DNA of 64,000 bases, from contig CP079860.1 in assembly GCA_019339365.1 (NCBI GenBank), positions 1,054,001 to 1,118,000 on the forward strand. The letters are read 5' to 3'. A program made the translations under genes and the position numbers. A model generated the notes under the pieces. It was not told where the DNA came from, searched no databases, and saw only the letters and a program-made list of their open reading frames with translations. This document shows, piece after piece, positions 26,100 through 35,283 of the stretch (its first letter is position 1; each line of letters opens with the position of its first letter). The stretch is from Vibrio neptunius. GTDB taxonomy: Bacteria > Pseudomonadota > Gammaproteobacteria > Enterobacterales > Vibrionaceae.

Positions 26100-26921
26100 A
26101 TGAAAAAGACAGTTATCGGTGCAATCGCACTTCTAGGCGCAATGGCAGTAACGTCAGTTTCTGCTAAAGAAACGATCTCTGCAGTGGGCTCTAGCAGCGT
26201 TACTCCACTGATGGAAGTTTTCTCTGAAACATACATGAAGACTAACTCGAACGTATTTATCGAAGTTCAGGGCCCAGGTTCTTCTGCTGGCGTAAAAGCG
26301 GCGAAAAACGGTTCTGCTGACCTAGGTATGTCTTCTCGTAACCTGAAAGATTCTGAAAAAGAGCCAGCTCTCAAAGAGTTAACTGTTGCACTAGACGGTA
26401 TTGCAGTTGTTGTTAACCCTAAAAACGACCTTAAAGCACTGACAGCTGAACAAGTAACAGCTATCTACAAAGGCGACATCACTAACTGGAAAGAAGTCGG
26501 CGGTGCAGACAAGCCAATCGTTGCTATCACTCGCGACACGGCATCTGGCACTCGTGGTGCATTTGAAGACATCATGAAGCTTAAGAAGAAAGTTTCTGGC
26601 AAGAAAGTCTCTGCTATCTCTCAACGTGCTCAGGTTGCCAATGGTAACGGTGCACTGAAAACTATGGTGGCATCCAACCCATACGCGATTGGTTATATCT
26701 CTCTGGGTACAGTCGACAACTCTGTAAACGCACTTCCTATTGATGGTGTTGCAGCAAACGTTGACAACGTGAAAAACGGTTCTTACAAAGTTGCTCGTCC
26801 ATTCCTTGTTCTATACAAAGACGGCAAGCCATCTGCTGAAACTCAGAAATTCCTAGACTGGATGGTTTCTACTGAAGCTCAAGCACTGGTAGACAGCAAA
26901 GGCTACATTTCAGTCAACTAA
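26100..26921 (+). CDS. pstS: Phosphate ABC transporter substrate-binding protein
   Basis: 273 residues from ATG 26100 (AAGGAA upstream). A signal peptide ends near residue 23 (VSAKE), followed by the PstS fold with phosphate-contact motifs AVGSSSVTPL, GPGSSAGVKAAKNGSADLGMSSR (as GPGSSAGVKAA and GSADLGMSSR), and TRDTASGTRGAFE. It captures phosphate in the periplasm and hands it to PstCA. It is the first gene of a pstS-C-A-B operon. Its codon use is noticeably biased to highly expressed codons. A strong hairpin after it probably keeps pstS expressed above the transporter genes. Confidence 0.95.
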   Translation: MKKTVIGAIALLGAMAVTSVSAKETISAVGSSSVTPLMEVFSETYMKTNSNVFIEVQGPGSSAGVKAAKNGSADLGMSSRNLKDSEKEPALKELTVALDGIAVVVNPKNDLKALTAEQVTAIYKGDITNWKEVGGADKPIVAITRDTASGTRGAFEDIMKLKKKVSGKKVSAISQRAQVANGNGALKTMVASNPYAIGYISLGTVDNSVNALPIDGVAANVDNVKNGSYKVARPFLVLYKDGKPSAETQKFLDWMVSTEAQALVDSKGYISVN

Positions 26922-26943
26922 TCATTAGTAATACTCTTTAATT

Positions 26944-26974
26944 GCTCAGCCCACTTTGGGCTGAGCCTTTTCTT
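26944..26974 (+). terminator. Terminator or attenuator between pstS and pstC
   Basis: GCTCAGCCCA pairs perfectly with TGGGCTGAGC around CTT, followed by CTTTTCTT. The pst genes downstream run the same way with only about 40 more bases, so partial read-through is likely. Confidence 0.75.
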
Positions 26975-27015
26975 GACTTCAAGCGAACGCAGTTCGTGAG
27001 AAAGGTAAGAACTCT

Positions 27016-27948
27016 ATGACCATCGCAACAAATAGTGACGAGCTTATGAATACTGAAGCGACTCAAGTTTCTAAGCCGAGTTTACGTGCAAGCAAGCGTG
27101 TGGACTGGAAAGAGCGAATTTTCCATGGCTTATTCCTTACCAGTGCTGTTATTGGCATTGTATCTCTGGCGGTCATCGCCTATTTTATCGTTAAAGAATC
27201 TATCCCTGCATTTCAGGAAGCAGGGGTGTCTGGAATTGTCTTAGGCCAAGACTGGCTGCCACCTGCACTTTACGGTGTAGCAACTATGATTGTTGCTTCT
27301 GTCGTCTCGACGTTTGGTGCAGTCATCGTTGGGGTTCCAGTTGGCGTGCTTACCGCTATCTTCATTGCTGAAATCGCACCTAAACGTCTGGCTGACATTA
27401 TCCGACCGGCCGTAGAGTTGCTAGCGGGTATCCCATCGGTGGTTTATGGCTTTTTTGGCTTGGTCATCATTGTTCCTTTGATTCAGGACGTGTTTGAAGT
27501 GCCGGCAGGTAACACTATTTTGGCGGGGATTATCGTGCTGGGCGTGATGATTCTTCCTACGGTTATTACCGTTTCAGAAACCTCAATTCGTGCGGTACCG
27601 CGCACCTACAAAGAGGGCTCACTGGCTCTGGGCGCATCAAAAATCTTTACTATCTTTAAATTGCTTGTTCCGGCCGCTCGTTCGGGCATCATGACTGCAG
27701 TGATACTGGGTATTGGTCGAGCTCTGGGCGAGACAATGGCCATCATCATGGTGATGGGTAACGCGCCAGCCATGCCTCAGGGCATTCTCGACTCTGCTCG
27801 GACGCTAACCGCGAATATCGCTATTGAAATGTCTTACGCAAGCGGTGTGCACGCCAATGCACTCTACGCTACAGGTGTTGTTCTGCTGGTGTTTATCATG
27901 ATGTTGAACGCAGCTCTGCTTTATCTCAACCGCGAAAAAGCGAAGTAA
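27016..27948 (+). CDS. pstC: Phosphate ABC transporter permease PstC
   Basis: 310 residues, one of the two membrane subunits of the high-affinity phosphate transporter. A polar N-terminus (about 1-35) is followed by six membrane helices. The EAA-loop consensus for coupling to the ATPase is TYKEGSLALGASKIFTIFKL (about 196-215), and LGIGRALGETMAIIMVMGN is the PstC-type segment after it. AAAGGTAAG precedes the ATG; a second in-frame ATG 11 codons on is possible. It lies 20 bases before pstA. Confidence 0.95.
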   Translation: MTIATNSDELMNTEATQVSKPSLRASKRVDWKERIFHGLFLTSAVIGIVSLAVIAYFIVKESIPAFQEAGVSGIVLGQDWLPPALYGVATMIVASVVSTFGAVIVGVPVGVLTAIFIAEIAPKRLADIIRPAVELLAGIPSVVYGFFGLVIIVPLIQDVFEVPAGNTILAGIIVLGVMILPTVITVSETSIRAVPRTYKEGSLALGASKIFTIFKLLVPAARSGIMTAVILGIGRALGETMAIIMVMGNAPAMPQGILDSARTLTANIAIEMSYASGVHANALYATGVVLLVFIMMLNAALLYLNREKAK

Positions 27949-27968
27949 ACTGGTTTAAGGTGATGACT

Positions 27969-28832
27969 ATGGATCGCGCAAAATTAAAGAAATCACGCCA
28001 GTTTAAAGATACTATCTTTAACGGCTTTGTCTGGGCATCGGCGGCACTAACGGTAGGTTTTTTGTTCTGGATTATCTGGTACATCTTATCGAACGGTTTG
28101 CAGCATGTTGACTGGGACTTTATTACTGACAACTACACTCGTACTGGCGAAGAACACGGTATTTTCCCAATGATTGTAGCGACAATTTACATGGTAATCG
28201 CGTCAATTGCGGTTGCAGCTCCTCTGGGTATTATGACGGCAATTTATCTTACCGAATACGCGAAAGTGGGCAGTAAACTTGTCAAAGTTATCCGATTCTG
28301 TACTGAGTCATTGGCGGGTATCCCATCAATTATTTTCGGTCTGTTTGGTATGACTTTCTTCGTGGCAATCTTAGGTTTGGGTTTCTCGATTCTTTCGGGT
28401 GCATTGACACTAAGTATTCTCATTCTCCCAGTGATCATCCGTACTACGGAAGAAGCACTGATGGCAGTGCCACAAACGTATCGTGAGGGCTCATATGGTT
28501 TGGGCGCTTCAAAAATTTACACCATCTGGCGTTTGATTTTGCCTAGTGCAATGCCAGGTATCTTAACCTCGGTCATTCTTAGTATTGGTCGTGTAATAGG
28601 TGAATCTGCTCCTGTCTTTCTGACTGCGGGTATGGTGGCTCGTATACCTGATTCTTTACTTGATTCAGGTCGAACGCTAACCGTTCACCTATATAAGCTA
28701 ACTACTGAGCTTTTCACTATTGAAGAGTGGAATCAAGCTTATGGTACAGCTACCGTGCTGATTGTCGTTGTTCTCTTGATCAACATGATCACCAAGCTAA
28801 TCGCAAGCCGTTTCAACACTGCGAATTATTAA
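27969..28832 (+). CDS. pstA: Phosphate ABC transporter permease PstA
   Basis: 287 residues from ATG 27969, chosen for its 8-base spacing to AAGG; ATG 27963 two codons earlier is possible. Six membrane helices; EAA loop [20 protein letters not shown] (about 170-189), then [17 protein letters not shown]. It pairs with PstC to form the channel. No phoU follows pstB, so this may be one of two pst sets, as several vibrios have. Confidence 0.94.
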   Translation: MDRAKLKKSRQFKDTIFNGFVWASAALTVGFLFWIIWYILSNGLQHVDWDFITDNYTRTGEEHGIFPMIVATIYMVIASIAVAAPLGIMTAIYLTEYAKVGSKLVKVIRFCTESLAGIPSIIFGLFGMTFFVAILGLGFSILSGALTLSILILPVIIRTTEEALMAVPQTYREGSYGLGASKIYTIWRLILPSAMPGILTSVILSIGRVIGESAPVFLTAGMVARIPDSLLDSGRTLTVHLYKLTTELFTIEEWNQAYGTATVLIVVVLLINMITKLIASRFNTANY

Positions 28833-28891
28833 TCTGCGACTTTAACTGCAACAAGCACAGACACGAATTTAAGATTGAAGAGATAGAGACA

Positions 28892-29641
28892 ATGAACAAA
28901 TTTGATATTGAAAACCTAGATCTGTTTTATGGCGAAAATCAAGCACTGAAAGCGATTAATTTGCCGATTCCGGTACGTCAGGTAACGGCACTTATAGGAC
29001 CGTCAGGCTGTGGAAAATCTACGCTATTGCGTTGCCTTAACCGTATGAATGACCTGATTGAAGGGGTAAAGATTACAGGTAAGTTGGATATGGACGGCAC
29101 GGACATTTATGGAAACATTGATGTCGCTGACCTACGGATTAAAGTGGGCATGGTGTTCCAAAAGCCTAATCCATTCCCGATGAGCATCTATGAAAATGTT
29201 GCATATGGCCTGCGAGCTCAGGGTATTAAAGACAAGAAACACATTGATGAAGTCGTTGAGCGCTCACTGCGCAGCGCAGCACTTTGGGATGAAGTAAAAG
29301 ATCGCTTGAAGTCACATGCGTTTGGTCTTTCGGGTGGTCAGCAGCAGCGTTTGTGTATTGCTCGTACGATTGCCATGGAACCAGATGTCATCTTGATGGA
29401 TGAACCAACGTCGGCCCTTGATCCAATCGCAACCCATAAGATTGAAGAGCTGATGGAAGAGCTGAAGAAAAACTACACGATCGTTATTGTGACTCACTCT
29501 ATGCAGCAAGCACGTCGTATCTCTGACCGCACGGCTTTCTTCTTAATGGGTGAGCTCGTTGAACATGATGCTACTCAGGTTATTTTTAGCGAACCCAAAG
29601 ATGACCGTACCAAGGGATACGTAAATGGTGATTTTGGTTAA
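28892..29641 (+). CDS. pstB: Phosphate ABC transporter ATPase PstB
   Basis: 249 residues from ATG 28892; upstream in-frame starts lie inside pstA. Walker [10 protein letters not shown] (about 33-41), Q-loop with [19 protein letters not shown], signature LSGGQQQR, Walker [14 protein letters not shown] and switch His in [11 protein letters not shown]. It powers the PstCA channel. Last gene of the operon, followed by a strong terminator. Confidence 0.95.
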   Translation: MNKFDIENLDLFYGENQALKAINLPIPVRQVTALIGPSGCGKSTLLRCLNRMNDLIEGVKITGKLDMDGTDIYGNIDVADLRIKVGMVFQKPNPFPMSIYENVAYGLRAQGIKDKKHIDEVVERSLRSAALWDEVKDRLKSHAFGLSGGQQQRLCIARTIAMEPDVILMDEPTSALDPIATHKIEELMEELKKNYTIVIVTHSMQQARRISDRTAFFLMGELVEHDATQVIFSEPKDDRTKGYVNGDFG

Positions 29642-29694
29642 TCACTCTACTGTTTTATTGGCATTATCACTATAACAATAAGCGATGGTACTTT

Positions 29695-29719
29695 GCCCCT
29701 CCTAATGAGGGGCTTTTTT
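29695..29719 (+). terminator. Terminator of the pst operon
   Basis: GCCCCTC pairs with GAGGGGC around CTAAT, followed by six T. Confidence 0.92.
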
Positions 29720-29753
29720 ACGTTTCAATGTTGAGGCTATGGCTAGCGTTTTC

Positions 29754-30872
29754 TTAAGCTGTAAACTTTTTATCTCGGCTTTTGGTGGAGAACTTCTTTT
29801 GGTACATATTCTGATCAGCGATGGAGATCAATTGGTTAAGGCTGGTTGAATCTTGAGGGTATGCTGCACTGCCTAAGCTGGCGGAAAGATACACCGTTTG
29901 CTCTTGTATGGTGATACTTTCATCAAAACAGCGATTAATCGAATCTGACAGTTGTTGAATGATTGCTTCATCATCTGAGTTGGTAAGAACGGCGAATTCA
30001 TCACCACCGATCCGAAATACAGACAGGTTGTGACGACTCATCAATGCGACTAAACGCGCCGATATTATCCTCAGCGCTAGGTCACCTGCTTGATGACCAT
30101 GTGAATCATTGATTTTTTTGAAACCATTTAGGTCGAGCAAAATCAATGAGAAATGAGAGGTTTGTTCAATGTAATCGGTGAGTTGACGCATAAAGGCTAA
30201 ACGGTTTGGAATGCCTGTTAGAGAGTCTGTCAGCGAGACTTGTTTATGAAACAACGCTTCTTTGTGGATGATATAGCTGACGACACCGACACAGGCAAAC
30301 AGTAACATCATCAGCACAAACTGCGCGTGTGTAATTGCTTGAGCTTGTTTCATTTGAGATTGGTATAGCGGGCTCTTAATACGAAAATTTGTATTCACAT
30401 AGTTGATCATCGACATGTACTGGTATTCGAAGTCCTCCGCGAGGCTGAGTGCGAGCTTTCTGTTGTCGGGCAATTGTTCTACTTTGCCCTCCAAACTCTT
30501 AAATTGCTCAAATAAGGTTCTAAAGAAGCTCTTAGCACCGGGAAGCGCAATATAAGTATCTGCTTCGCGGCTATTTATCAGCAGCTCGAAGCGACTCCAA
30601 GTCAGCTCATATTTCAGTATTGTGCGGTCTAAAAGTTGGTCGTCTTTTTCAGCGAGAGCAGTGATGGTTCTGAGTTCAGAAAACTCTTTTGTCAGTTGAA
30701 AGAGAAACCACGTTGCTTGGTTCTGCTGTTCACTGTATGAACGAGCCAAGTCACGCGTGGCTGACAGAAAGTATAAGTTTGCGACGATCAGTATCGCAGA
30801 GAGAAAGATAAGCAACACTTTAGCTCTGGATAGGATCTGGTTAAAACTACGAACGCTAGTTGGATTTCTCAT
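29754..30872 (-). CDS. Membrane-bound diguanylate cyclase (GGDEF)
   Basis: 372 residues. Two membrane helices (about 17-37 and 184-203) flank a periplasmic helical sensor of about 145 residues. A C-terminal GGDEF domain follows (about 210-370) with DSLTGIPNR, LILLDLNGFK and the active-site GGDEF (289-293). It should make c-di-GMP. The inhibitory RxxD site five residues before GGDEF is absent (RHNL), so product inhibition is not expected at that site. The start overlaps the end of the upstream periplasmic-protein gene by 17 bases, suggesting that the partner provides input. Confidence 0.92.
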   Translation of the reverse strand: MRNPTSVRSFNQILSRAKVLLIFLSAILIVANLYFLSATRDLARSYSEQQNQATWFLFQLTKEFSELRTITALAEKDDQLLDRTILKYELTWSRFELLINSREADTYIALPGAKSFFRTLFEQFKSLEGKVEQLPDNRKLALSLAEDFEYQYMSMINYVNTNFRIKSPLYQSQMKQAQAITHAQFVLMMLLFACVGVVSYIIHKEALFHKQVSLTDSLTGIPNRLAFMRQLTDYIEQTSHFSLILLDLNGFKKINDSHGHQAGDLALRIISARLVALMSRHNLSVFRIGGDEFAVLTNSDDEAIIQQLSDSINRCFDESITIQEQTVYLSASLGSAAYPQDSTSLNQLISIADQNMYQKKFSTKSRDKKFTA

Positions 30873-31338
30873 CAGGACTTCTGTGAATCATTATTTTGCC
30901 AATTTGCCACACCATTTGAGAATGAAAAGTTGTGTTGTCAATCTCAGGGAACTTGTCTAAGTTAAAGACCAGCCAATATGGACCTTTATTTCGCACTTTC
31001 ATTTTCTTGCCATTCATTTTGTACGCGATTATAGGCTCGTACTTCACAATGTTTTCTATCGTTACACTCGCTGAGTAGTCATTGAGAGCGATAAATGACA
31101 CTGAGGTTGTGTCTTGAATGCCGAGCTGTTCGAGCATGTCAGAGACCCGCACCCCAGTAAACTCATGGGCTTCTGGTTGCCATGGAAGTTGGGTTGTGAA
31201 GGAGGTTGTGGGATATTGGGAAACCAATTGATCATAAACCAAAGTTTCAGGTTGACGGTTATCGATGCCAACAACTAACTCAGCACTGAACAAGGGCGTG
31301 CTAAACAGAAGCACAAAGGCGACAATAACACCTCTCAT
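30856..31338 (-). CDS. Periplasmic protein paired with the GGDEF gene
   Basis: 160 residues with a signal peptide (about 1-18, FSAE). The rest resembles the small YedY/molybdopterin-oxidoreductase-like fold (segments FTGVRVSDMLEQLG, YSASVTIENI and KGPYWLVFNLD), without an obvious cofactor Cys. Many such small proteins are annotated as oxidoreductase-like. It shares 17 bases with the diguanylate cyclase gene and probably works as its periplasmic sensor or partner; that role is inferred from context only. Confidence 0.75.
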   Translation of the reverse strand: MRGVIVAFVLLFSTPLFSAELVVGIDNRQPETLVYDQLVSQYPTTSFTTQLPWQPEAHEFTGVRVSDMLEQLGIQDTTSVSFIALNDYSASVTIENIVKYEPIIAYKMNGKKMKVRNKGPYWLVFNLDKFPEIDNTTFHSQMVWQIGKIMIHRSPDEKSN

Positions 31339-31564
31339 AGACCTTCCTTCGATACAACAGTTAACTAGTAAGTATTATGTTAGTAATTATATGTTCAGAT
31401 ATTAGCCATGGAAATTAATTTACTCGATGAGTTGATAAAATGGGATTAAGTCTCTGAAACTAAGATATTCAATCTGAATAAGGTCAGGTGGAAGTAGGGG
31501 CGAGAGAGATCTTTCTGAAAAACAATGGGGTGGTATTCGTGTTGTGTATAAGCTTTGTGACAAA

Positions 31565-31591
31565 CAAAAAGCCCAGCATGTCGCTGGGCTT
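31565..31591 (-). terminator. Terminator of sstT
   Basis: On the minus strand AAGCCCAGC pairs with GCTGGGCTT around GACAT, followed by TTTGTTTG. It lies about 30 bases past the sstT stop. Confidence 0.85.
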
Positions 31592-31621
31592 GAGATACTA
31601 TTGGGTGTTCAGGCTGGAGCG

Positions 31622-32845
31622 TTAAGCTTTTTGCTTTTGCTTTTGCTTCGCTTTACATACAGCGGCCGTAAACACCACATCGGTCGAGCTGTTGAGAGCC
31701 GTTTCTGCTGAATCTTGAACCACACCGATAATGAAGCCTACCGCGACAACCTGCATTGCAATTTCATTTGGAATACCAAACAGGCCACAAGCTAATGGGA
31801 TAAGCAACAACGAGCCACCAGCCACACCAGAAGCGCCGCATGCAGAGACGGCTGCAACGATACTTAGAAGTAGGGCTGTCATGATATCGACTTCGATACC
31901 CATAGTATGTACTGCTGCAAGAGTCAGTGTCGTGATAGTGATCGCTGCCCCCGCCATATTGATGGTTGCCCCCAGTGGGATTGATACTGAGTACGTATCT
32001 TCATCAAGTTTAAGCTTCTCACAAAGAGCCATATTCACTGGGATGTTTGCTGCACTTGAACGAGTAAAGAAGGCGGTTACACCACTTTCACGTATACATT
32101 GAAATACGAGTGGATAAGGGTTTTCGCCAGTTTTGACTAGAACAATGATCGGGTTCACGACTAGAGCAATGAACAGCATCGAGCTGAGCAGAACAACTAG
32201 GAGTTGAGCATAACCTGCCAGTGCGTCGAAACCTGTTGTTGCCAGTGTGGAAGATACCAAGCCAAAGATACCAAATGGTGCTAGGCGAATAATGAAACGA
32301 ACGATCTGAGAAACACCATGGCTGAGATCTTCAAACACGGCTTTGGTTGTACCTGAAGCATGATGAAGAGCAAGACCAAGGCCAACGGCCCATGCCAGAA
32401 TACCAATGTAGTTGGCGTTCATTAGCGCACTTACGGGGTTATCAACGATCTTGAACAACAGCGTGTTCATGACTTCTGCGATACCTTGAGGAGGTGTTGC
32501 CCCTTCTGCACCAGAAACCAGCGTAAGTGTCGTTGGGAACATGAAGCTAAGTGCGACTGCGGTCAATGCTGCGGTAAAAGTACCGAAAAGATACAGAACC
32601 ACGATTGGACGCATGTAAGTGTGTTGGTTTTTTTTCTGATTGGCAATGGATGCTGCAACCAGAATAAAAACAAGAATGGGGGCGACGGCTTTTAGTGCAC
32701 CGACAAATAAGCTTCCAAGTAAACCAACACTTTGCGCATGTTCTGGTGACACAGTCGCTAAACCTACACCGAGAACGATACCGGCTAGGATCTGTAATAC
32801 CAGATTTCCACGTGCAAAGCGGGCAAAGATAGAGTTGTGTTGCAT
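31622..32845 (-). CDS. sstT: Sodium/serine-threonine symporter SstT
   Basis: 407 residues of the DAACS (glutamate transporter-like) family, with about eight membrane helices and two re-entrant loops. SstT-like landmarks are [22 protein letters not shown] (as [12 protein letters not shown]), [14 protein letters not shown] (about 270-283) and the sodium-site segment [16 protein letters not shown]. The final residues are an unusual Lys/Gln run ([11 protein letters not shown]) from a repeated GCAAAAGCAAAA tract at 31630-31645. It imports serine and threonine with sodium. Single gene, own terminator. Confidence 0.93.
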   Translation of the reverse strand: MQHNSIFARFARGNLVLQILAGIVLGVGLATVSPEHAQSVGLLGSLFVGALKAVAPILVFILVAASIANQKKNQHTYMRPIVVLYLFGTFTAALTAVALSFMFPTTLTLVSGAEGATPPQGIAEVMNTLLFKIVDNPVSALMNANYIGILAWAVGLGLALHHASGTTKAVFEDLSHGVSQIVRFIIRLAPFGIFGLVSSTLATTGFDALAGYAQLLVVLLSSMLFIALVVNPIIVLVKTGENPYPLVFQCIRESGVTAFFTRSSAANIPVNMALCEKLKLDEDTYSVSIPLGATINMAGAAITITTLTLAAVHTMGIEVDIMTALLLSIVAAVSACGASGVAGGSLLLIPLACGLFGIPNEIAMQVVAVGFIIGVVQDSAETALNSSTDVVFTAAVCKAKQKQKQKA

Positions 32846-33024
32846 AGTTATCCCTGCAATGAATTATTTTATAAAATTTTAGTAATTTCAGTTATTGGAA
32901 CTGAGGTCGACAATACTAGCGTGTTGAAATAATGTGTCTAGAATTAATTGATTTTCAGCATGAAAATTTATTGAAAATGTTAATGTGTGAATATAATGTT
33001 ATCAATGTTGTGTGAATTGTACTT

Positions 33025-33047
33025 AAAAGGGGCTGAGAGCCCTTTTT
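33025..33047. terminator. Terminator next to the RsgA-like gene
   Basis: AAAAGGGGCT pairs with AGCCCTTTTT around GAG, just past the stop of the minus-strand RsgA-like gene. On that strand the tail is CCCCTTTTAAG. Confidence 0.75.
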
Positions 33048-33051
33048 AATT

Positions 33052-34107
33052 TTACAAACTCTGTTTGCGGTTACGTCGGGCCGCTTGAACGTTCCGATAC
33101 ATTTTGGTTTGCTGCTTATGGGAGGTTCGGCGTTCAGAGATGGTTGCTCCATTCCTTTCTTGCTCCCGCAGTAACTTTTGATAGTTTTTCAGTCGGCGAT
33201 GGTCTAGTTGACCTGTTTCAATCGCACCAGTGACAGCGCACCCAGGTTCGCTATGATGGCAGCAATCAGAAAATCGACATTGCGCTGCCAACGTTTCGAT
33301 ATCTGCGAAGGTTTCAGAGACACCGTCAGCACAGTCAAACAATTGCAACTCTCTCATTCCAGGTGTATCAATTAAGACACCGCCACTTGGCAGGAAGTGC
33401 ATTGAACGGCCAGTGGTAGTGTGTCGTCCTTTACTATCACTTTCTCGAATGCCTCCTGTTAATTGTACAGGCTCGCCGAGTAAGCCATTGACTAACGTTG
33501 ACTTTCCGACACCAGAAGAGCCCATGAAAGCGACAGTGGATCCTGACTTACACCAACTGCTTAGCGATGTATACTGCTCTCCATCTAAAGCATTGAGCAT
33601 TTCTACCATAAGCAAAGGATCGAGTTGCTGCACTTGTTGGCGCTTCTCTTCTGCATCAGTGACAAGATCAGCTTTTGTTAACACGATGACAGGCTCGACC
33701 TCGGCTTCGTTTGAAGTGGCCAGATAGCGCTCAATACGGCTTAGATTGAAGTCATCGTTGAGTGCACAAACGATAAACAAAGTGGACACGTTTGCAGCAA
33801 TCAGCTGCTCGGCGACTTTGCTGCCAGCAGCTTTACGAGCAAACAAAGATTGGCGGTCCAATAAACGCTCGAAGCCACTTTGTTTATCTAACAAAAGCCA
33901 GTCACCGACAGTCATCATAGGCAGTGATTTATGTATGGCTAAAGTCATTTCACCATCTTCGCTGAGCAGCTTGTATCCACTTCTATGGTGCTCTACTACG
34001 CGTGCAATGCAGCTGTGTTCAAGTTCTTCAAGTGTCAGTTGTTGTTGAAACGAGTTATTCCAGCCGAGTTGAGCTAAGTTCAACGGCTGTTTGGGATTGT
34101 TATACAT
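33052..34107 (-). CDS. rsgA: RsgA-family circularly permuted GTPase
   Basis: 351 residues with the RsgA/YjeQ order: OB-fold (about 32-95), then G4 TKAD (144-147), G1 GSSGVGKST (196-204) and G3 DTPG (247-250), then a C-terminal zinc site (Cys277, Cys282, His284 region, Cys290). RsgA proteins act late in 30S ribosome maturation. The usual vibrio rsgA sits beside psd/orn; this one stands alone and could be a second, divergent copy. The C-terminal tail is rich in Arg, Lys and Gln. It has a long structured leader (34108-34290). Confidence 0.88.
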   Translation of the reverse strand: MYNNPKQPLNLAQLGWNNSFQQQLTLEELEHSCIARVVEHHRSGYKLLSEDGEMTLAIHKSLPMMTVGDWLLLDKQSGFERLLDRQSLFARKAAGSKVAEQLIAANVSTLFIVCALNDDFNLSRIERYLATSNEAEVEPVIVLTKADLVTDAEEKRQQVQQLDPLLMVEMLNALDGEQYTSLSSWCKSGSTVAFMGSSGVGKSTLVNGLLGEPVQLTGGIRESDSKGRHTTTGRSMHFLPSGGVLIDTPGMRELQLFDCADGVSETFADIETLAAQCRFSDCCHHSEPGCAVTGAIETGQLDHRRLKNYQKLLREQERNGATISERRTSHKQQTKMYRNVQAARRNRKQSL

Positions 34108-34122
34108 TGTGTACCCCAGACA

Positions 34123-34187
34123 TGCAGAAAGGTCTCTGCAAAAAATTGTCAGCTAGGGTCATGAGACCCCGGTATGATTACACCGGG
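34123..34187 (-). promoter_or_regulatory. Structured leader of the RsgA-like gene
   Basis: Three hairpins lie in the leader on the minus strand. In plus-strand coordinates: CCCGGT/ACCGGG (34168-34173 with 34182-34187), GGGTC/GACCC (34156-34160 with 34165-34169) and TGCAGA/TCTGCA (34123-34128 with 34135-34140). The first two compete for the same C bases. GGTCTC at 34131-34136 is complementary to GAGACC at 34163-34168, giving another exclusive pairing. A run of six A (T on the minus strand) lies between. This looks like an attenuator or other switching leader; its signal is unknown. Confidence 0.45.
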
Positions 34188-34216
34188 CAAAGAGAAGGGA
34201 AGTGTGTAACCTGCGG

Positions 34217-34264
34217 TTATTTATTCTTCACTAATTCTGCCGGGTGGGTTCTTGCTACAATCAT
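34217..34264 (-). CDS. Possible 15-residue leader peptide
   Basis: On the minus strand, AGGAGG lies 5 bases before ATG 34264, and the frame gives MIVARTHPAELVKNK then TAA. The ribosome-binding site is the best in this neighbourhood and a -10-like TATACT lies about 60 bases upstream. Its stop comes 30 bases before the competing hairpins, the layout of a translation-coupled leader. Nothing in the sequence identifies a regulatory codon run. Confidence 0.35.
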   Translation of the reverse strand: MIVARTHPAELVKNK

Positions 34265-34467
34265 CGTATCCTCCTAACGTTATCTGTTCGATTTTTTGGT
34301 CAGCTTAGTAAACTACTGATTAGTATAATCGTGATTGTTCTTCTAATCGACTCTTTTTTAAGCGTAATATAAATGGGTGTCATGCCTGTGCGAACTTTTG
34401 TTGCCGATATTGAGTGATTGCTTATAAACTGTATATGTGAGTTGGTTTATATGGATGTGATAGAATA

Positions 34468-35247
34468 ATGACACAAGCGACGCAAAGCGAGAAAGCTGAA
34501 GTGCTCGAACTATCTTCCGCTGATGCTACCCAGACGAAAGAAGCCCCCAAGTTACCCTCTGATAACATCAAATATGGTGAAGACGCCTTCAGTGACGTTA
34601 AGCCTTTGAGTGAAGTTGCATTCCTGATCACGACTCCTACAGGTAAAAATCTCAAAGGCAAAACCAAGTATATTGGTCTTCACTCCAACAATCTTATGCT
34701 GCTAGAGATGCCAAAAGTTTCTCCGAAAGAAGTGGCTGTTTTTTTTCAGCGAGGCTATGCCATTAAAGCGTGTGTCATTGCTGAGGCAGGTGAGGGCGCT
34801 AGAATTTACTTCAAGAGTAAGCTGGAGTACGTTATTGAGGCTGGGGGAAACAGTTTGTTTCTTATCACTTTGCCTGCCGCGACTCAGGTTGCAGCGGGGT
34901 TGAGAGAGAGTGCTCGATTGGAGTTGGCGTTGGAGGGAATACTGGCGCCACAATCCCATCATTTTAAATGCCAGATTCGCGATATATCGAGCAATGGCTG
35001 CTTGATCGTAGTGGATCGCAACCTAACCAACCACAAAGTTGGTGATCTTATCTCGTTAAGCATACAAGAAACGGAAAGCGATAAAGTGGTAGAGCCTCAA
35101 GTGCTTGAAGCAACAGTTAGGAATGTAAAAATAACTAGCCGTTACTGTAAACTTGGTGTTCAGTTTGAGAAAAGTAGCCTCGAGCCCGTTGCTAGCCTAA
35201 TTGAGGGGCTAAACTTCTGTCAGCTGAGTCAAAAGTTCACATTATGA
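34468..35247 (+). CDS. PilZ-domain c-di-GMP-binding protein
   Basis: 259 residues. A polar N-terminus (about 1-45) is followed by a YcgR-like N-terminal domain (about 46-145) and a C-terminal PilZ domain (about 147-255). The c-di-GMP site is intact: RESAR (RxxxR) and DISSNG (DxSxxG). It probably changes flagellar or surface behaviour when c-di-GMP rises. It has the same layout as the PilZ protein at 42757-43494, so the two are paralogues. Both lie within 15 kb of a diguanylate cyclase gene. Convergent with the DUF1566 gene. Confidence 0.88.
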   Translation: MTQATQSEKAEVLELSSADATQTKEAPKLPSDNIKYGEDAFSDVKPLSEVAFLITTPTGKNLKGKTKYIGLHSNNLMLLEMPKVSPKEVAVFFQRGYAIKACVIAEAGEGARIYFKSKLEYVIEAGGNSLFLITLPAATQVAAGLRESARLELALEGILAPQSHHFKCQIRDISSNGCLIVVDRNLTNHKVGDLISLSIQETESDKVVEPQVLEATVRNVKITSRYCKLGVQFEKSSLEPVASLIEGLNFCQLSQKFTL

Positions 35248-35252
35248 CTGAA

Positions 35253-35277
35253 TGGGCTTCTTTACAACAGAAGCCCA
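35253..35277. terminator. Hairpin between convergent PilZ and DUF1566 genes
   Basis: TGGGCTTCT pairs with AGAAGCCCA around TTACAAC. No strong T run follows on the plus strand, so efficiency is uncertain; it sits in the 36 bases between two stops. Confidence 0.6.
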
Positions 35278-35283
35278 GCTTTA

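Noticed and set aside
26944..26974. Hairpin after pstS as a regulatory RNA
   Set aside because: Plain perfect stem with small loop and T-rich tail; a partial terminator explains it.
31628..31646. Repeated GCAAAA-type tract at the end of sstT as a possible repeat array
   Set aside because: Only a few copies and within the coding frame (Lys/Gln tail); treated as part of the gene.
34002..34277. Plus-strand frame of 91 codons over the RsgA leader
   Set aside because: Antisense to rsgA and its leader, no ribosome-binding site; the hairpins explain the sequence better.
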